Assembly: GCF_019279795.1 (NCBI RefSeq)
Contig: NC_056727.1
Coordinates: 1,211,411,577-1,211,475,576, forward strand
Origin: Protopterus annectens
Lineage: Eukaryota; Chordata; Ceratodontiformes; Protopteridae
Length of the DNA stretch: 64,000 nucleotides
Reading direction: 5' to 3'
Numbering within the stretch: the stretch's first letter is position 1; each line of letters starts with the position of its first letter. The notes beneath the pieces were generated by a model. The model was not told the origin of the DNA, made no database searches, and saw nothing but the letters and a program-made list of their open reading frames with translations. Below are positions 46,311 through 56,879 of the stretch, one piece after another. The position numbers were made by a program, and so were the translations under genes.

Positions 46311-46656
46311 TCTTTTATTTCCATTTATTATCTAGAGTTCCAGCTACAGTATGAAGTCATATAAACCATTGCTCTGTCTGTTACATTTTCACCTGCATAG
46401 CTGCTACATGTTGTCATCAGATTTACAGGAAAACATTTCACACTTCAACGGAGCTGTTTCAAACTCCTGTCTCCTAAATCCTGTATAAGGGAGTTTTTTA
46501 TATGTGTATTATTTGATTACTTGAGAACAGATTCCTTCTAAAATCTGCATAGTTCACGTTGATGGATAAACAATGAGAATGCAAAGAAAAATAATGACAA
46601 CTACAATAAACTGCCTTAAAAATGCATCCTTGGTTATACTTTCCGTGACAAACCAA

Positions 46657-46815
46657 AATGCTGCCAGCCCATCTAGCTGGACTTTTGTAAATAATTATAT
46701 ATCACTTGAAAATATTAATATGGTTTATATAGAAATGTGACACTGCCAGCCCAGCTATCTGGAATTTTGTAAATAATTCTATGATATTTGTGGATATTAA
46801 TATGATTCGTATGCT
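46657..46815. repeat. 82-bp imperfect tandem repeat, two copies
   Basis: Both units contain CTGCCAGCCCA, then CTGGA and TTTTGTAAATAATT, and a TATTAATATG block. The copies start at about 46657 and 46739. Confidence 0.75.
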
Positions 46816-47195
46816 TGTCTTACAAATGTAAGAGAACTATATGGTATGTGTATATTAAACTACTGGTGCAGAGGTGTGTGCTGAACTGTATGTTATGTAC
46901 TGAGCTTCAAGAATGTAGCCACAGTGTACCCTGCTGGAAAAAAGAAATGTGTATAAACTATATGCCTGTGCAAATGTATGTTTTCATAGTAGAAGTTGAA
47001 ACATACAGAGTTAACTTGCAAACTCTGACAAAGTAAGTGAAGAGTTTTACGACTGTGTTTATCTCAGCAAGAAGACAGGATGTCTACAATTAGAAGTTCT
47101 TTCTATTGTCTGGAAACAACAATAATTGCAGGTTTCAAATGTAAAACTGTTTAACTGTTTTACAACTTCGAGTTCTACAATATTCTGATATATAA

Positions 47196-48470
47196 TGAGT
47201 ATCCCATATTCAGCTTTTGCTGATGACATTAACATTTATTTAACTTTACCTAACCATGATATCCCAACAGTTTTGAATACCCTTGAAAAATATGCAGAAA
47301 TATCTAATTATTACCTTAACCTAAGTAAAACTAAACTTTTTCCTCTGAACTCAGAGTGCAGATTGAGATATATTTTCATATTCAGTTGTATTACCATTAC
47401 TGACAAATTGAGGTACTTAGGAATCCAGTACCAGCAAGACAAAACTGAAACAAAAATAAAATAAATGTTTTAAACACATAGAATAACATCAAAAAGGATG
47501 TTAAAATGTAGAAAATTTTAATTTTATACTTCTATCAAAAGTAACAATAGTTAAAATGCATTAGGTTCCCAAATTATTATATTAGATGACACCATCCTCC
47601 CAAACAATTCCCAAATATATTTTTCAAAAAATTAAAACAAATTTTAGCAAATTTATTTGGTATCTCAAATCGGTCCAAGTTAAATACAATAATCTGATAG
47701 CACTAAAGAAAATTGGTGGTCTAGCCCTACCAGATTTCTGTCTTTACTATGTAATTAGTAACTCAATTAGACTTTTTAAAATGATATGCTATAATATAAA
47801 CAAAGATGCTTGCAAACCAGTATGGGTAAAGGTTTGGAAAAATCATTTAAAAAGCCATCTATGAAATAGAATTTCTCTTTCTTTCCTAAATAAAAATGAT
47901 ATGTAAAAGGTAAAATTAATTACATAATTAAAGATCTTATAAACTCCTTTCAAAAAACTAATTGAATTTTTAAATTTAGACCCACAACATCAATTCCTCT
48001 AACCTATAGATCACAACCCTAATATAAAAATTAATAATCAAATGATATATTTAAAAAAGTTCTACTCCTAAAAACTAAAAGCATTAGGGATTATCTGTCA
48101 ATACATGCAGATTCATTAGAAGAACTAAGAAAGGAACTAAATATATCAAAATCATATCTCCCATCCTTAATGTAAATACAGTAATGTATTTTAGTAAGAT
48201 ATAAAATAAACTCAGATTCAACCGACAAACTGTTGTTTTAAAAGAACTTAATTAATGCCTTTTTTACAATGAAAAACCAATTTCTAACTCTGCAAATCCA
48301 TAAACTTAAAAATAAATACCATATTTCCAATTACTGGAACAACCTTGATAACGCATTAATGCATTATATGAAATATGAAATAGCTATAGATTTAAATATC
48401 AAATATATTCTGATTAAAATGCTTTACTATACTCAATTTATGATTAATTTCAATGCTTATGCTTATACAC
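47196..48470 (+). pseudogene. L1/Tx1-like LINE, reverse transcriptase C-terminal remnant
   Basis: The first frame reads PYSAFADDINIYLTLPNHDI (FADD catalytic box), then NTLEKYAEISNYYLNLSKTK and LRYLGIQYQQD. The second gives FQKIKTNFSKFIW and LKKIGGLALPDFCLYY. Degraded downstream pieces resemble the later L1 C-terminal region (KNQFLTLQIHKLKNKYH). The FADD...ISGY-N-KSE and GGLALPDF order is that of L1 and Tx1 type elements and not of CR1. It is 5'-truncated at the catalytic box, with several frameshifts. Confidence 0.75.
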
Positions 48471-48499
48471 AGGTCAGGCATATTTTTATTAACCAGAGA

Positions 48500-50018
48500 A
48501 TAAGTTGTGGATAGCAATTAATAAAGAGTTGAAATACTTTATCTGGGAGGGGAAGACAGCAAGATTCAAGTGGGATACGCTGATTCTTCCAGTAGGACAG
48601 GGCGGACTGTGATTACCCAATTTAAAGGGGCATTTCAGAGCTACACAGTTAAGACTCCTATACATAGCACAAGCAGAAAACTATAATTCAAAGTGGAAAA
48701 GGATGATGATGAAATGGGGGAAGCTAAAGAAACAAGGACAGACTGGAATTTTGGATGCAGGCCTTTAAGGAGAATAACAATAATCATGCAGAATATTATA
48801 TCCATAAAGTAGCAAAAAGTATTTTAAGAAATAAGCCAACACAGGATTGGAGAAAGCTTTTACTGATGGGATGGCTGCAATTAGAGATATAGACACTAGG
48901 CAAGAGGGGGCTGGAATTTATTGGCGAACACTGGCAAAGGAATCAAGGTATTGGGAGCAAATAACTAAAGAGGGAAAGATGATAGAATGGGAAGATGCCA
49001 AGAATTTGTTTGGACTGCAGGTTAGAGATTGCCTTCCCTATCAGGGATTGATATCAGAGTATAGCCAAAGAGAAAGAAATAGAGGTGTTCAAAATGAAAG
49101 AGCAGCACTGGCAGAGTTTTTAGTACAATCTAGAAAAGAAGCTGCCATTAAAAAAGGAATAATTAGTAGAGCATATAAAATATTGCATGATGGCTATAAG
49201 AATCAATCAGAGGAGGTTAGAAAGGATGGGGAAGAAAGACTGGATAAGCAATTCTCAAAGAAACAATGAGAGGATATATGTATGTCTCCCAAATATGCAA
49301 CAAATTCTAGAAGATTTAGGATTTTTGCCTGGAAATGTTTACATAGGTATTTCTATATCCCAAGTAGACTCCAGATAATTTTTCCTCAGGCAGACAGGAA
49401 ATATTGGAGGTGTGAATGGGGAAGAAAGAGATAATTGGGAACATATTTTCTGGGAGTGTGGTGAATTGGTGGACTTTAAGGATTCCCTGCTGGATGCACT
49501 GTCAGAGATGCTGGGTGTGCAGATTAGTCAGTCAAGGTAGATGATTTTTCTGAGCTATGATATAGAATCAGATTTGCCTAGGCATGGTAAGGCCTTGCTG
49601 TGTCTAATAATGGTGGCTGCCAAAAAAGCAATTACTAGAAAATGGAAATCAAAATTTAAACCAACTATACAAAAAGTAGTGAATATAGTAACAGAGATAA
49701 AACAACTGGAACTGAGATCTTTAGAAAAGGCTAGCAATCTACACAGGAAAAAAATGGGAATTGTGGGAACAATACATACAGTAGAAAGATGAGGTTTAAA
49801 AGGTGGTAGGACTTAAATGAGCTATGTAATGTTTACAAAAGATTGGGTAGATCATAAGTGATGTATAATGTTTGCAACTGGGAGTGTGTCAGCATGGATT
49901 GTGATGTAAAATGCTTGCAACTAGGATTTCGTCAGTATGGTTTGCTTTCATTTGTATAAATGTATGATTGCCTATGTAGTAAGTGATGGTTTAATAAAGA
50001 TGATTCCTGTTTAAAAAT
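48500..50018 (+). pseudogene. Second L1/Tx1-like LINE C-terminus with 3' UTR
   Basis: It starts with WIAINKELKYFIWEGK and a GGLxLPNLKGHFRATQLRLL block, continues through the open segment at 48847-49269, and then shows EHIFWECGELVDF and LPRHGKALLCLIMVAAKKA in changing frames. The last resembles the terminal zinc-knuckle/helical part of Tx1-type LINEs. A 3' UTR ends with an AATAAAG signal at about 49993 and an A-rich end at 50014. It is a different, better preserved lineage than the fragment just upstream. Confidence 0.7.
48847..49269 (+). pseudogene. Open segment of the second L1/Tx1-like ORF2
   Basis: This 140-codon frame reads GMAAIRDIDTRQEGAGIYWR, then SRYWEQITKEGKMIEWEDAK and YQGLISEYSQRERN. 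It corresponds to the variable C-terminal domain between the reverse transcriptase and the final knuckle in L1/Tx1 LINEs. The apparent start is internal, because the element frame continues upstream in another phase. Confidence 0.6.
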
Positions 50019-50033
50019 AAGAAAAAAAAACAG

Positions 50034-50190
50034 GCAGGAATTTAATAATTTATGTAATGTTACTTAAGTTATATGACATATAGCAATATATGTGAAGTAA
50101 AATACTTGTGTTAATTATAGTGTGATTACTTTTACATGAAAGTAAATTTGCCTATGTCACAAGTGATAATTCAATAAAGGCGTTTGAGAA
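50034..50190 (+). repeat. Second, diverged copy of the L1/Tx1-like 3' UTR
   Basis: The sequence repeats the order of 49808-50000: TTTATGTAATGTTAC, GTAAAATACTTG, TTTGCCTATGTCACAAGTGA and TTCAATAAAGG (compare TTGCCTATGTAGTAAGTGAT and TTTAATAAAGA). It directly follows the A-rich end of the first copy, so either two truncated insertions lie in tandem or the 3' end was duplicated. Confidence 0.65.
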
Positions 50191-50635
50191 AAGATTTTCA
50201 AAGGAATGATAGTGTTGTTGTCATGCATGCCCTCAATGATCTCTTTGAGAACATCTAACATATGTAATAGACATGATATAACATTACCAACTCACACAGG
50301 TATGTTGCACACATCTGAGATATCACTAGTGTCCATTTAGAAAAGGCCCATGATGACATGTTGGTCTACTCACAGATTAAGAGAATCAGGATGTGTCTAT
50401 ACATGCATGCATTGGGTGCTGTCTCCCCCACTCACACAGATGCATGTTGAAAACACCCTTCTACACCAACATAGTCTGTGTGGAGGATGTGTTGAATTGT
50501 ATATTAAATCGTGTCAGGAAACTGTATGTGATGAGTCATGTGATAGGCAATCTGTGATGTTGTCACAGCCCATTGATTCTGTGTGATAAGCCTGGATGTA
50601 GATAAGACAGTGGATACTGGCTATCCTCAACTGGC
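50191..50635. other. No recognised feature
   Basis: Between the L1-like tail and a CR1 remnant. No gene or element is recognised. Confidence 0.35.
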
Positions 50636-51500
50636 ATAAGGTTTGAACACAATCCCCCATGCAGGGATTATTAAGAAAGTTTCCCAGATGGGGATTAAAC
50701 CTCATGTCACTAGATGGGAAACTAATTGGCTCCCTGATGGAACACATACTGTGAAAGTTGGTGAATCACCCTGTACTAGTAGAGCTGTCACCATTAGTGT
50801 ACCCCATGAATCTGTGCCTAGCTCTTTACTGTTTGGAATCCATTTCTTAACAGTTTAGGCTAAAGTGTATGGCCTTTGGCATACTGCATTTGCTGATTCT
50901 TGCATACTGGGTGCAATCATTGAGTCCACCTATGATGATAACATATTATGGGGGGCTAACACAGACAAATGATTGGTGACAAAGCCACACAGTCTGCAAA
51001 TAAATGCAGAAATGTGTTTTTATTTTGTCCTTCTGAAAAGTAGAATTCCATGCTAATTACAGCATTGACAACAGTCCTGCTTTGCTTAAACCCAGTGAAG
51101 CAAGCACTGGGAACACATGTATATAGCAATCTAAACTTCGACCACCAAGTGTCCACTTTGATATTGAAAAGCTATGTTATGCACATCATACGTCACTCCA
51201 TCATATTCATATCTTAGGATTGTATGACAGCACTGTACTTGAACCTCATCAGAACACTAATAGAGTATAATGCTCTCTTTTGCATGTACCTCACCAGACA
51301 CATGCAGCAGCTGGAGAGACCCCAGGAGTTTCTCACCAAGAAAATACATGGCCTACAAACCATGCCATGATATATGTGGATAGACTGAAAGCCAAGTCAC
51401 TGTAATCTGTATCGCATAGGATGAGGTGACTTCTGTCTGGCTTTCAGGCCAGTCTCTGACCCTGACCTGTTGGAAATAGTACACATGTACAAATCAGATA
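50636..51500 (+). pseudogene. CR1 reverse transcriptase remnant
   Basis: The frame at 50643-50858 reads NTIPHAGIIKKVSQMGIKPH, then an ANWL-like block (TNWLPDGTHTV) and a VPHESVPSSLLFGIH version of the GVPQGSVLGPLLFG block. The catalytic box is degraded (FADSCILGA). Later pieces match the thumb region (MYLTRHMQQLERPQEFLTKK). Many lesions are present; it has no 3' tail and runs into the 233-bp repeats. Confidence 0.7.
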
Positions 51501-52159
51501 CAGCTGATGATATCAGCATTGTGTGTTGAGAAGCATATGGTAATAACAGTGTCCCACATGTTTATGTAAAAGGCCCTCTGTAATGTCAAGCAACAGCGCA
51601 AAGAAACCACACCCCAGTTGCCTGAGATGAGAATATAACCCCTACCTATCTAAGTATACAGACTACAGACCTCTGTATTTAAGGCAAGTGCCACAGCTCA
51701 AGTCTGACTTGAAGTGTCTCGGACAACACTTTATAGCTGATAACATCAGCAGTGTCTTTTGAGAGGAAGATGGGAATAACAGTGTCCCACATGCTGCTGT
51801 AAAAGGCACTCTGTAATGTCAAGCAAGAGCATAAACATCCCCCATTGACTGCAGTGGGAACAGAATACCTACCTATCTAAGTACACGGACTACAGAACTC
51901 AGTACTTTACACAAGTGCCACAGCACAAGTCTGACTTTTAGTAGACTGCAGGTCAACTTATAGTGGATGACATAATCAGTACATGTTGGAGAGAAGACGT
52001 TGGGAGGCCTGCACGAAATGTATGTGTAGGCATGTGCAACTATCAAAATACTGCCAATTCATAGGATTGGAGCAGTAACTGTAGGATACACACTTCTGCT
52101 GTTCAGGCTAGACACACACACACACACACACACGCACACACACGCACACACACGCACAC

Positions 52160-52239
<80 letters not shown>

Positions 52240-52375
52240 GACTGCAGTAAGAACAGAGCCCCTACCTATCTAAGTACACAGACAAGTCTTACTTTTACAA
52301 GACTGCAGATCAACTTATAGCAGATTACATCAGCAGGGCATGTTAGAGAGTAGATGTTGGGAGGCCTGCATAGGT
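51500..52375. repeat. About 233-bp repeats, two full units and one partial
   Basis: Units start near 51500 and 51737 (GCTGATGATATCAGCA and GCTGATAACATCAGCA), share AACAGTGTCCCACATG with an offset of 233 bp, and end with CTACCTATCTAAGTA... and an AAGTCTGACTT block. A third partial unit lies at 52240-52375 after a long (CA)n tract. The first unit fuses with the end of a CR1 remnant. Origin unknown. Confidence 0.75.
52091..52237. repeat. (CA)n with CACACG variants
   Basis: About 147 bp of CA repeats, with regularly spaced CG interruptions in its left third. Confidence 0.95.
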
Positions 52376-52925
52376 TCATAGCTTCATATGTTCATAGGAG
52401 GTTACTAGCCTATTGTCCATAGGGTGTTGACAAGCCTAGCCATGTAAAAACACAAGTACCCTTATTGAGTATAGCTAGATGAATGTTGTTAGCAGAAAGA
52501 CCTGTCCATGAGGGACATAGGTGCCACCCCAGGGGTGAATTTACAATCACCCATCCAGTTGTCAAGGTTGAGCTTGAATAGGGTCATTGAGGAGCACTTT
52601 CTTCACATGCAGTGGGAGACTACTACAGAGGAGTGGCAATCACTGGGAGATATATCTGTCTTCCTAGCATGTTCTGCTTATGTCACATACTAGGCTGAGA
52701 TCCCTGGAGCAAGTTGTTTTTTCTCCCATTTGATTTACAGATGTTCAGCCTTTCCAATAGGGCAGGGTCTGAGACCGCTCTGTAGGCCAGGCATAGGTCA
52801 CCTCTCAGCAGCCTGCATGATACTGAGTAGAGTGACAGGTCTTTCACTCTTTCCATGTTTGTCATGTTTTGGAGGCACTGGATTCTTTCAGTCACAAACC
52901 TCTGACATTTTCTTTTGTCTTCATA
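52376..52925 (-). pseudogene. CR1 3' end and reverse transcriptase C-terminus
   Basis: On the minus strand: a QRFVTERIQ block, then the thumb region (LSLYSVSCRLLRGDLCLAYR, SDPALLERLN), then degraded RD/CWRD pieces, and a 3' end with the CTATGAACATATGAAG-type tail at 52376. It is 5'-truncated. It lies directly beside the third 233-bp repeat unit. Confidence 0.75.
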
Positions 52926-52949
52926 CACTGTGGAAAATGTACATTTACA

Positions 52950-53030
52950 GTGTGTGATTCAAACCTAGGCATAAAGGACAAACATTTTCTTCTATAGCAT
53001 CACTTTTCTATCTTTGCCTCAGGGATCATA
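52950..53030 (-). mobile_element. Possible tRNA-like SINE head
   Basis: On the minus strand, GAGGCAAAGATAGAAAAGTG could be an A-box region and AGGTTTGAATCAC, about 45 bp later, a B-box. Similar tRNA-like blocks recur at 53.3-53.55 and 54.24-54.31 kb. Support is limited to box spacing. Confidence 0.35.
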
Positions 53031-53306
53031 CATAAATACAGGTGACAGTCTGAGCTGTTACACATGTATGTGTGTGATCTGACAAGGTTATTGCATATAG
53101 ATCCAGCTGTGTGCTTGACTTAGTTAATTGTGAAGGCCATGCAAGTCCAGATAGCAAAATTATACTTACAAAAATATAGTAGACAGTATACCCACAGTCA
53201 TACATCTGAAAACACAATAATGGTGTCTCATCCCTCATACATATAATTCATATCAGCTCTACTATCTAAAGTGTTATAAGTGAAAATGATATAATGGAAA
53301 GTGGAA

Positions 53307-53590
53307 CAACAGTAAAAATGTGTAGAATAGCCTGCATTAGAACCAAGAACCATGTGGCTAGCAGTCCTATGCTTACATCTGTTGTCACAAGATTGTTGAA
53401 ATAACCCTTATCTATTTTTCAGGTCATTGCTATAAACTGCACTGTCACAACAGTAAAAATAGGTTACACACCCTGTACTAGAACCCTGGTCCATCTGTAC
53501 AGCAGCCCTACTCTTACACCTGCTGCTACAGGACTAGTTACATGAAACTTCCTAATTTCCTAATTATTGTTAAGGTCACTGTGTTAACCA
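53307..53590 (-). repeat. 142-bp direct repeat pair with tRNA-like boxes
   Basis: Two units start with AACAGTAAAAAT at 53307 and 53449. Each, on the minus strand, has a GTGTAAGAGTAGGGCTGCTG-like segment and a GGTTCTAGTACAGG-like segment (GGTTCTAATGCAGG in the other). This could be a dimeric tRNA-derived SINE or a tandem duplication of one head. The spacing of the boxes suits a polymerase III promoter. Confidence 0.4.
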
Positions 53591-53975
53591 CCTCGCAACA
53601 CCACTTAGCAGGTTTACCCAGTGCCCACACAATTAATAGAACATATCTGATTTTAATTATTGTCTGTCTGAGTTCTGTCCATAGGTGCTTAATAGCTGCA
53701 GCTGCTGTGGAACCCTGCTAATTGCTGTACAATGCCATTAAGTGCACTTGTGAGATGAAATACAGACATTGCAACAATGTATTCTTTTTTACTTTTGCCC
53801 TTTTACAGTATGCACTGTTTGCAGGTGTTCTGCAGGTATTCTGTCTGCTTTCTGGGTGGCCCACTAGTCTAGTTTGCACACTGCCACACTTTGCACAAAT
53901 GAGATAAGCAAAGTCAAAACTTCCATTCATTTTTCTCCATTTCCTGTGTTTGCTCTAAGTGGAGTATCGTACAAA

Positions 53976-54117
53976 GGGTGGGAGGTTAGCATAATGGCTA
54001 AGGTGTTTACCCTACAGATACAAGGTGCAGGGTTTGATTCTCACATGGGGTAACTAGCTAGGCTTAAAATGGCCTGAAGGGGGAGTTAGCCTAGTATTAA
54101 CCTATGAATCTATGAAA
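53976..54117 (+). mobile_element. tRNA-derived SINE sharing the CR1 3' tail
   Basis: The head has an A-box-like TTAGCATAATGGCTAAGGTG and a B-box GGGTTTGATTCTC about 40 bp later. After ACATGGGG comes a tail, GCTAGGCTTAAAATGGCC, then GTTAGCCTAGTATTAACC and TATGAATCTATGAA. That tail matches the 3' end of the CR1 copies (GGCTAGGCTTATAAATG ... ATAGCCTAGTATGAACC at 10388-10440). This is the classic design of a SINE mobilised by its partner LINE. Length about 142 bp. Confidence 0.82.
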
Positions 54118-54234
54118 CATTGGCCCCCAAAGAAAAAAAGAAAGAAAAGAAAAAAGGGACAAGTACTTGAAATGAGAAAAAAATCTATGACATACACACT
54201 AGAAATTGTTAGTACACATGAGCTATTTTACATA

Positions 54235-54310
54235 GGTCTGGATTTGAACTCTCACTCCAATAAGCCTTCAGAAGACAGGAAGAGTGCCTTATCCCTCTTT
54301 GCCACACAAA
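54235..54310 (-). mobile_element. tRNA-like SINE head
   Basis: On the minus strand TGGCAAAGAGGGATAAGGC is a good A-box, and GAGTTCAAATCC, about 45 bp downstream, a good B-box. The remainder of the tRNA is not conserved and no body is recognised. It is 120 bp from the SINE with the CR1 tail and in opposite orientation. Confidence 0.5.
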
Positions 54311-55337
54311 GAGTTTTGCAGCAAGGAACTGAAATCATTCTACATACAACCAACTGCAGCATGATCTACACTAATATGAAACCATACAACTGTTATTTGT
54401 ACATTTATTATTTGTGTATGTAGTACATTAAGTGATCACACAACCAGTTATGACTATTGCTTGCAAATATACAGCTCTGTCTTACCTCTCTGTGTTTGTT
54501 GGTCATTCTTCTCTTATCTGACCAGTAATCTAAGACAGGCAGTTGGTAAGCCATTTTATATTATTGTCCTTAAAATGTTTGAGGATATTAAATGGCAATA
54601 CTATCATATGCAATTGCCAACAAATGAAGGGGAGGTTGATTGTCAATGAACAGAACCTGTACATTATGTTGCTTACTTACATTTCCAACTTTGACAAAAT
54701 TACAGCTAACACTTTGTAAGTCTAACCTGACATACCCACTGGATGTAGGGCAGCCTGCAGTGCTGTTGTGTTTTCTTCTCCCAACAAATAATAGTTCATA
54801 GTTGTAATCCATTAAAAACAAACACTGATTGAATGCCTGTACTATGTTTACATCTACTACATGGAGCCAAGTATTTGGGATTCAGCAGTTCTAATGAGTT
54901 TGCACTGAAGGTGAGGAGAATTGTTTATGTGGAGAACAGAGAAAGAAGCTATTACTTTGGGGTATATCTGCACAGAGGATTACTGAACTTGAGAGGGTAT
55001 CCTTGCATTTTTTAGCTACATACTGCATATGCTGAAATGTAATTAAGAAAATCTGATAATAATTTAATATATATATTTTGAATAGCAAAGGCTTTTACAC
55101 TTTTATCTGTATGGATTACTTAGAAGTGTACTGATTGCATGGGCATGTTTGTCAGGGCATTTCACAGGTATACCTTAACATGGAATGTTCTGTGTTAAAT
55201 CTGTAGACATCTTTCAGGGACAGTTCATCTGATAGCATGAAAGATTGGTTTCTTAGCAAAATGTGTCATTTGCCTGTTCTTTTGGGGGGAGCAAAGCTGC
55301 ATTTCTGTTTTGGCACAAACAAGGATATGTTGCTATT
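54311..55337. other. No recognised feature
   Basis: About 1 kb of sequence without a recognised gene, repeat or element. Confidence 0.4.
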
Positions 55338-55342
55338 GTTAC

Positions 55343-55637
55343 TGTGATGCCCGTGCACTGGCCCAGTAATCAAGGAGCCTCAGTCCTCACCACTAACACC
55401 AGTGAGGAGTGTCCACATTGGGAAGGATAACAAATACACACACAGTAAAGTACAATTTCCCTTAAGAGCACACAGAGATCACAGTCAGTCTGGGACTGGT
55501 TTCTCCCTTTCTCTCCAGATCCTCACTAAGCCTCCCCACTGGCACAGCTATAGGGTACAAATCTCACCCTAGTGGTCAAGCTAAAACCTCAAGCACCCTC
55601 TTTCTCCAACCAGTGCTTCGTGTCCCTGCCCAAGTAG

Positions 55638-55708
<71 letters not shown>

Positions 55709-56724
55709 AGATGTGAGTTATATACAAACACACAGACACTCCTGGGGAAGGCTGGCACAGGTTCACCAGCTATGTCCCCTTCTCTGTCAGGCTATAAGGT
55801 AGAAATCACTGCCACCAACCACTAATATCAGCTACTAATAAAGCCCTTACTAAAGGGTGTCCAATTAATACTGTGCAATATTATTATCCAAATAGTATGT
55901 GTGACTCAGGGTTAAAGCTATTGGAGTGGCTTTGTACAGTATCACTATATACATGCAGTGTACTCTAGAGCTTAAATTATCTCTACAGAAAACAGCCACA
56001 GTTGAAAAGTTTAAAAATATTTAATAATAAATAATACAAACACAAGACAATACTTTTTACTACACAGTGCTAGACAAGAGTTCAGAGATCACAGGAAAAT
56101 GCTTAAAATAATACAGTAGAATAGTTCTGACATCAGTACAGAAAACAGCTAGACTAAACTTACTATTTCTATCTATATCTAAGAGCAATCACTGTTCTAA
56201 ATAAACTTACAAATAGAGCAAAAGCAGAGTACTGGTGAGTTTTCAGCTTTAGACAAAATACAAAAAATGCTCTCCGTCTCTGAGAAAGTCCTTTAAATTG
56301 ATAATACATCCTGCTGACTTGTTTTAGATTACATCATTCTTAACAATTCTCTGGTTTCGCAGGCTAACAGAAACTCTGCATTTACATTTCTTAGTAAGCT
56401 TGCAATTGGTCAGGAAACCACAGCAATTAAAGACATTATATATGTAAAATCTAGCAAGTAACTCTGGTCTGAAAACAATAGAAAGAATCTGCTGATTCAG
56501 ACACCACAGCTCTGAGCCTTGAGGTCAAACAGCCATAAAAAGCTTGACTTATCAGCTTTCTTACAGCAGAGTGCATTGTTGTTACATTTTTGAAGTTCAA
56601 TATCCAAAACAGTCTTTTCACATTTAAGAGAATACGCCTGTGGCTTTTATTAATATTTACAAAGACATAGAATTATCTACAAAATTCTATCTAGCTAGGA
56701 TGACAGCCTTGACATATCTTCACA
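55343..56724. mobile_element. Solo LTR with 5-bp target duplication
   Basis: The 1382-bp block begins TGTGATGCCCGTGC and ends ATATCTTCACA, giving TG...CA ends and a short inverted TGTGA/TCACA. It is flanked by GTTAC on both sides (55338-55342 and 56725-56729), the 5-bp duplication typical of retroviral-type integration. No internal coding sequence is present, so it is a solo LTR left by recombination, or an intact LTR whose partner is missing. AATAAA signals occur on both strands, so its orientation is uncertain. Confidence 0.7.
55640..55704. repeat. (AC)n microsatellite
   Basis: About 65 bp of AC repeats inside the solo LTR. Confidence 0.95.
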
Positions 56725-56879
56725 GTTACTCTCCTTTTTTACATCCAGCCTGTCATATGTATTTATAATCTCTAGACTGTTTTATGTTTCTCCAGTGGGT
56801 ATTACTGAAATGCTACCTTTTCTGTTTTATCTAGGAAGAGCTATTTTGTAGTTATGTGATAGTTATGTGTAATATCATT

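Noticed and set aside
55581..55825. Open frames across the (AC)n tract in the solo LTR
   Set aside because: His/Thr or Cys/Val repeats arise from the dinucleotide repeat.
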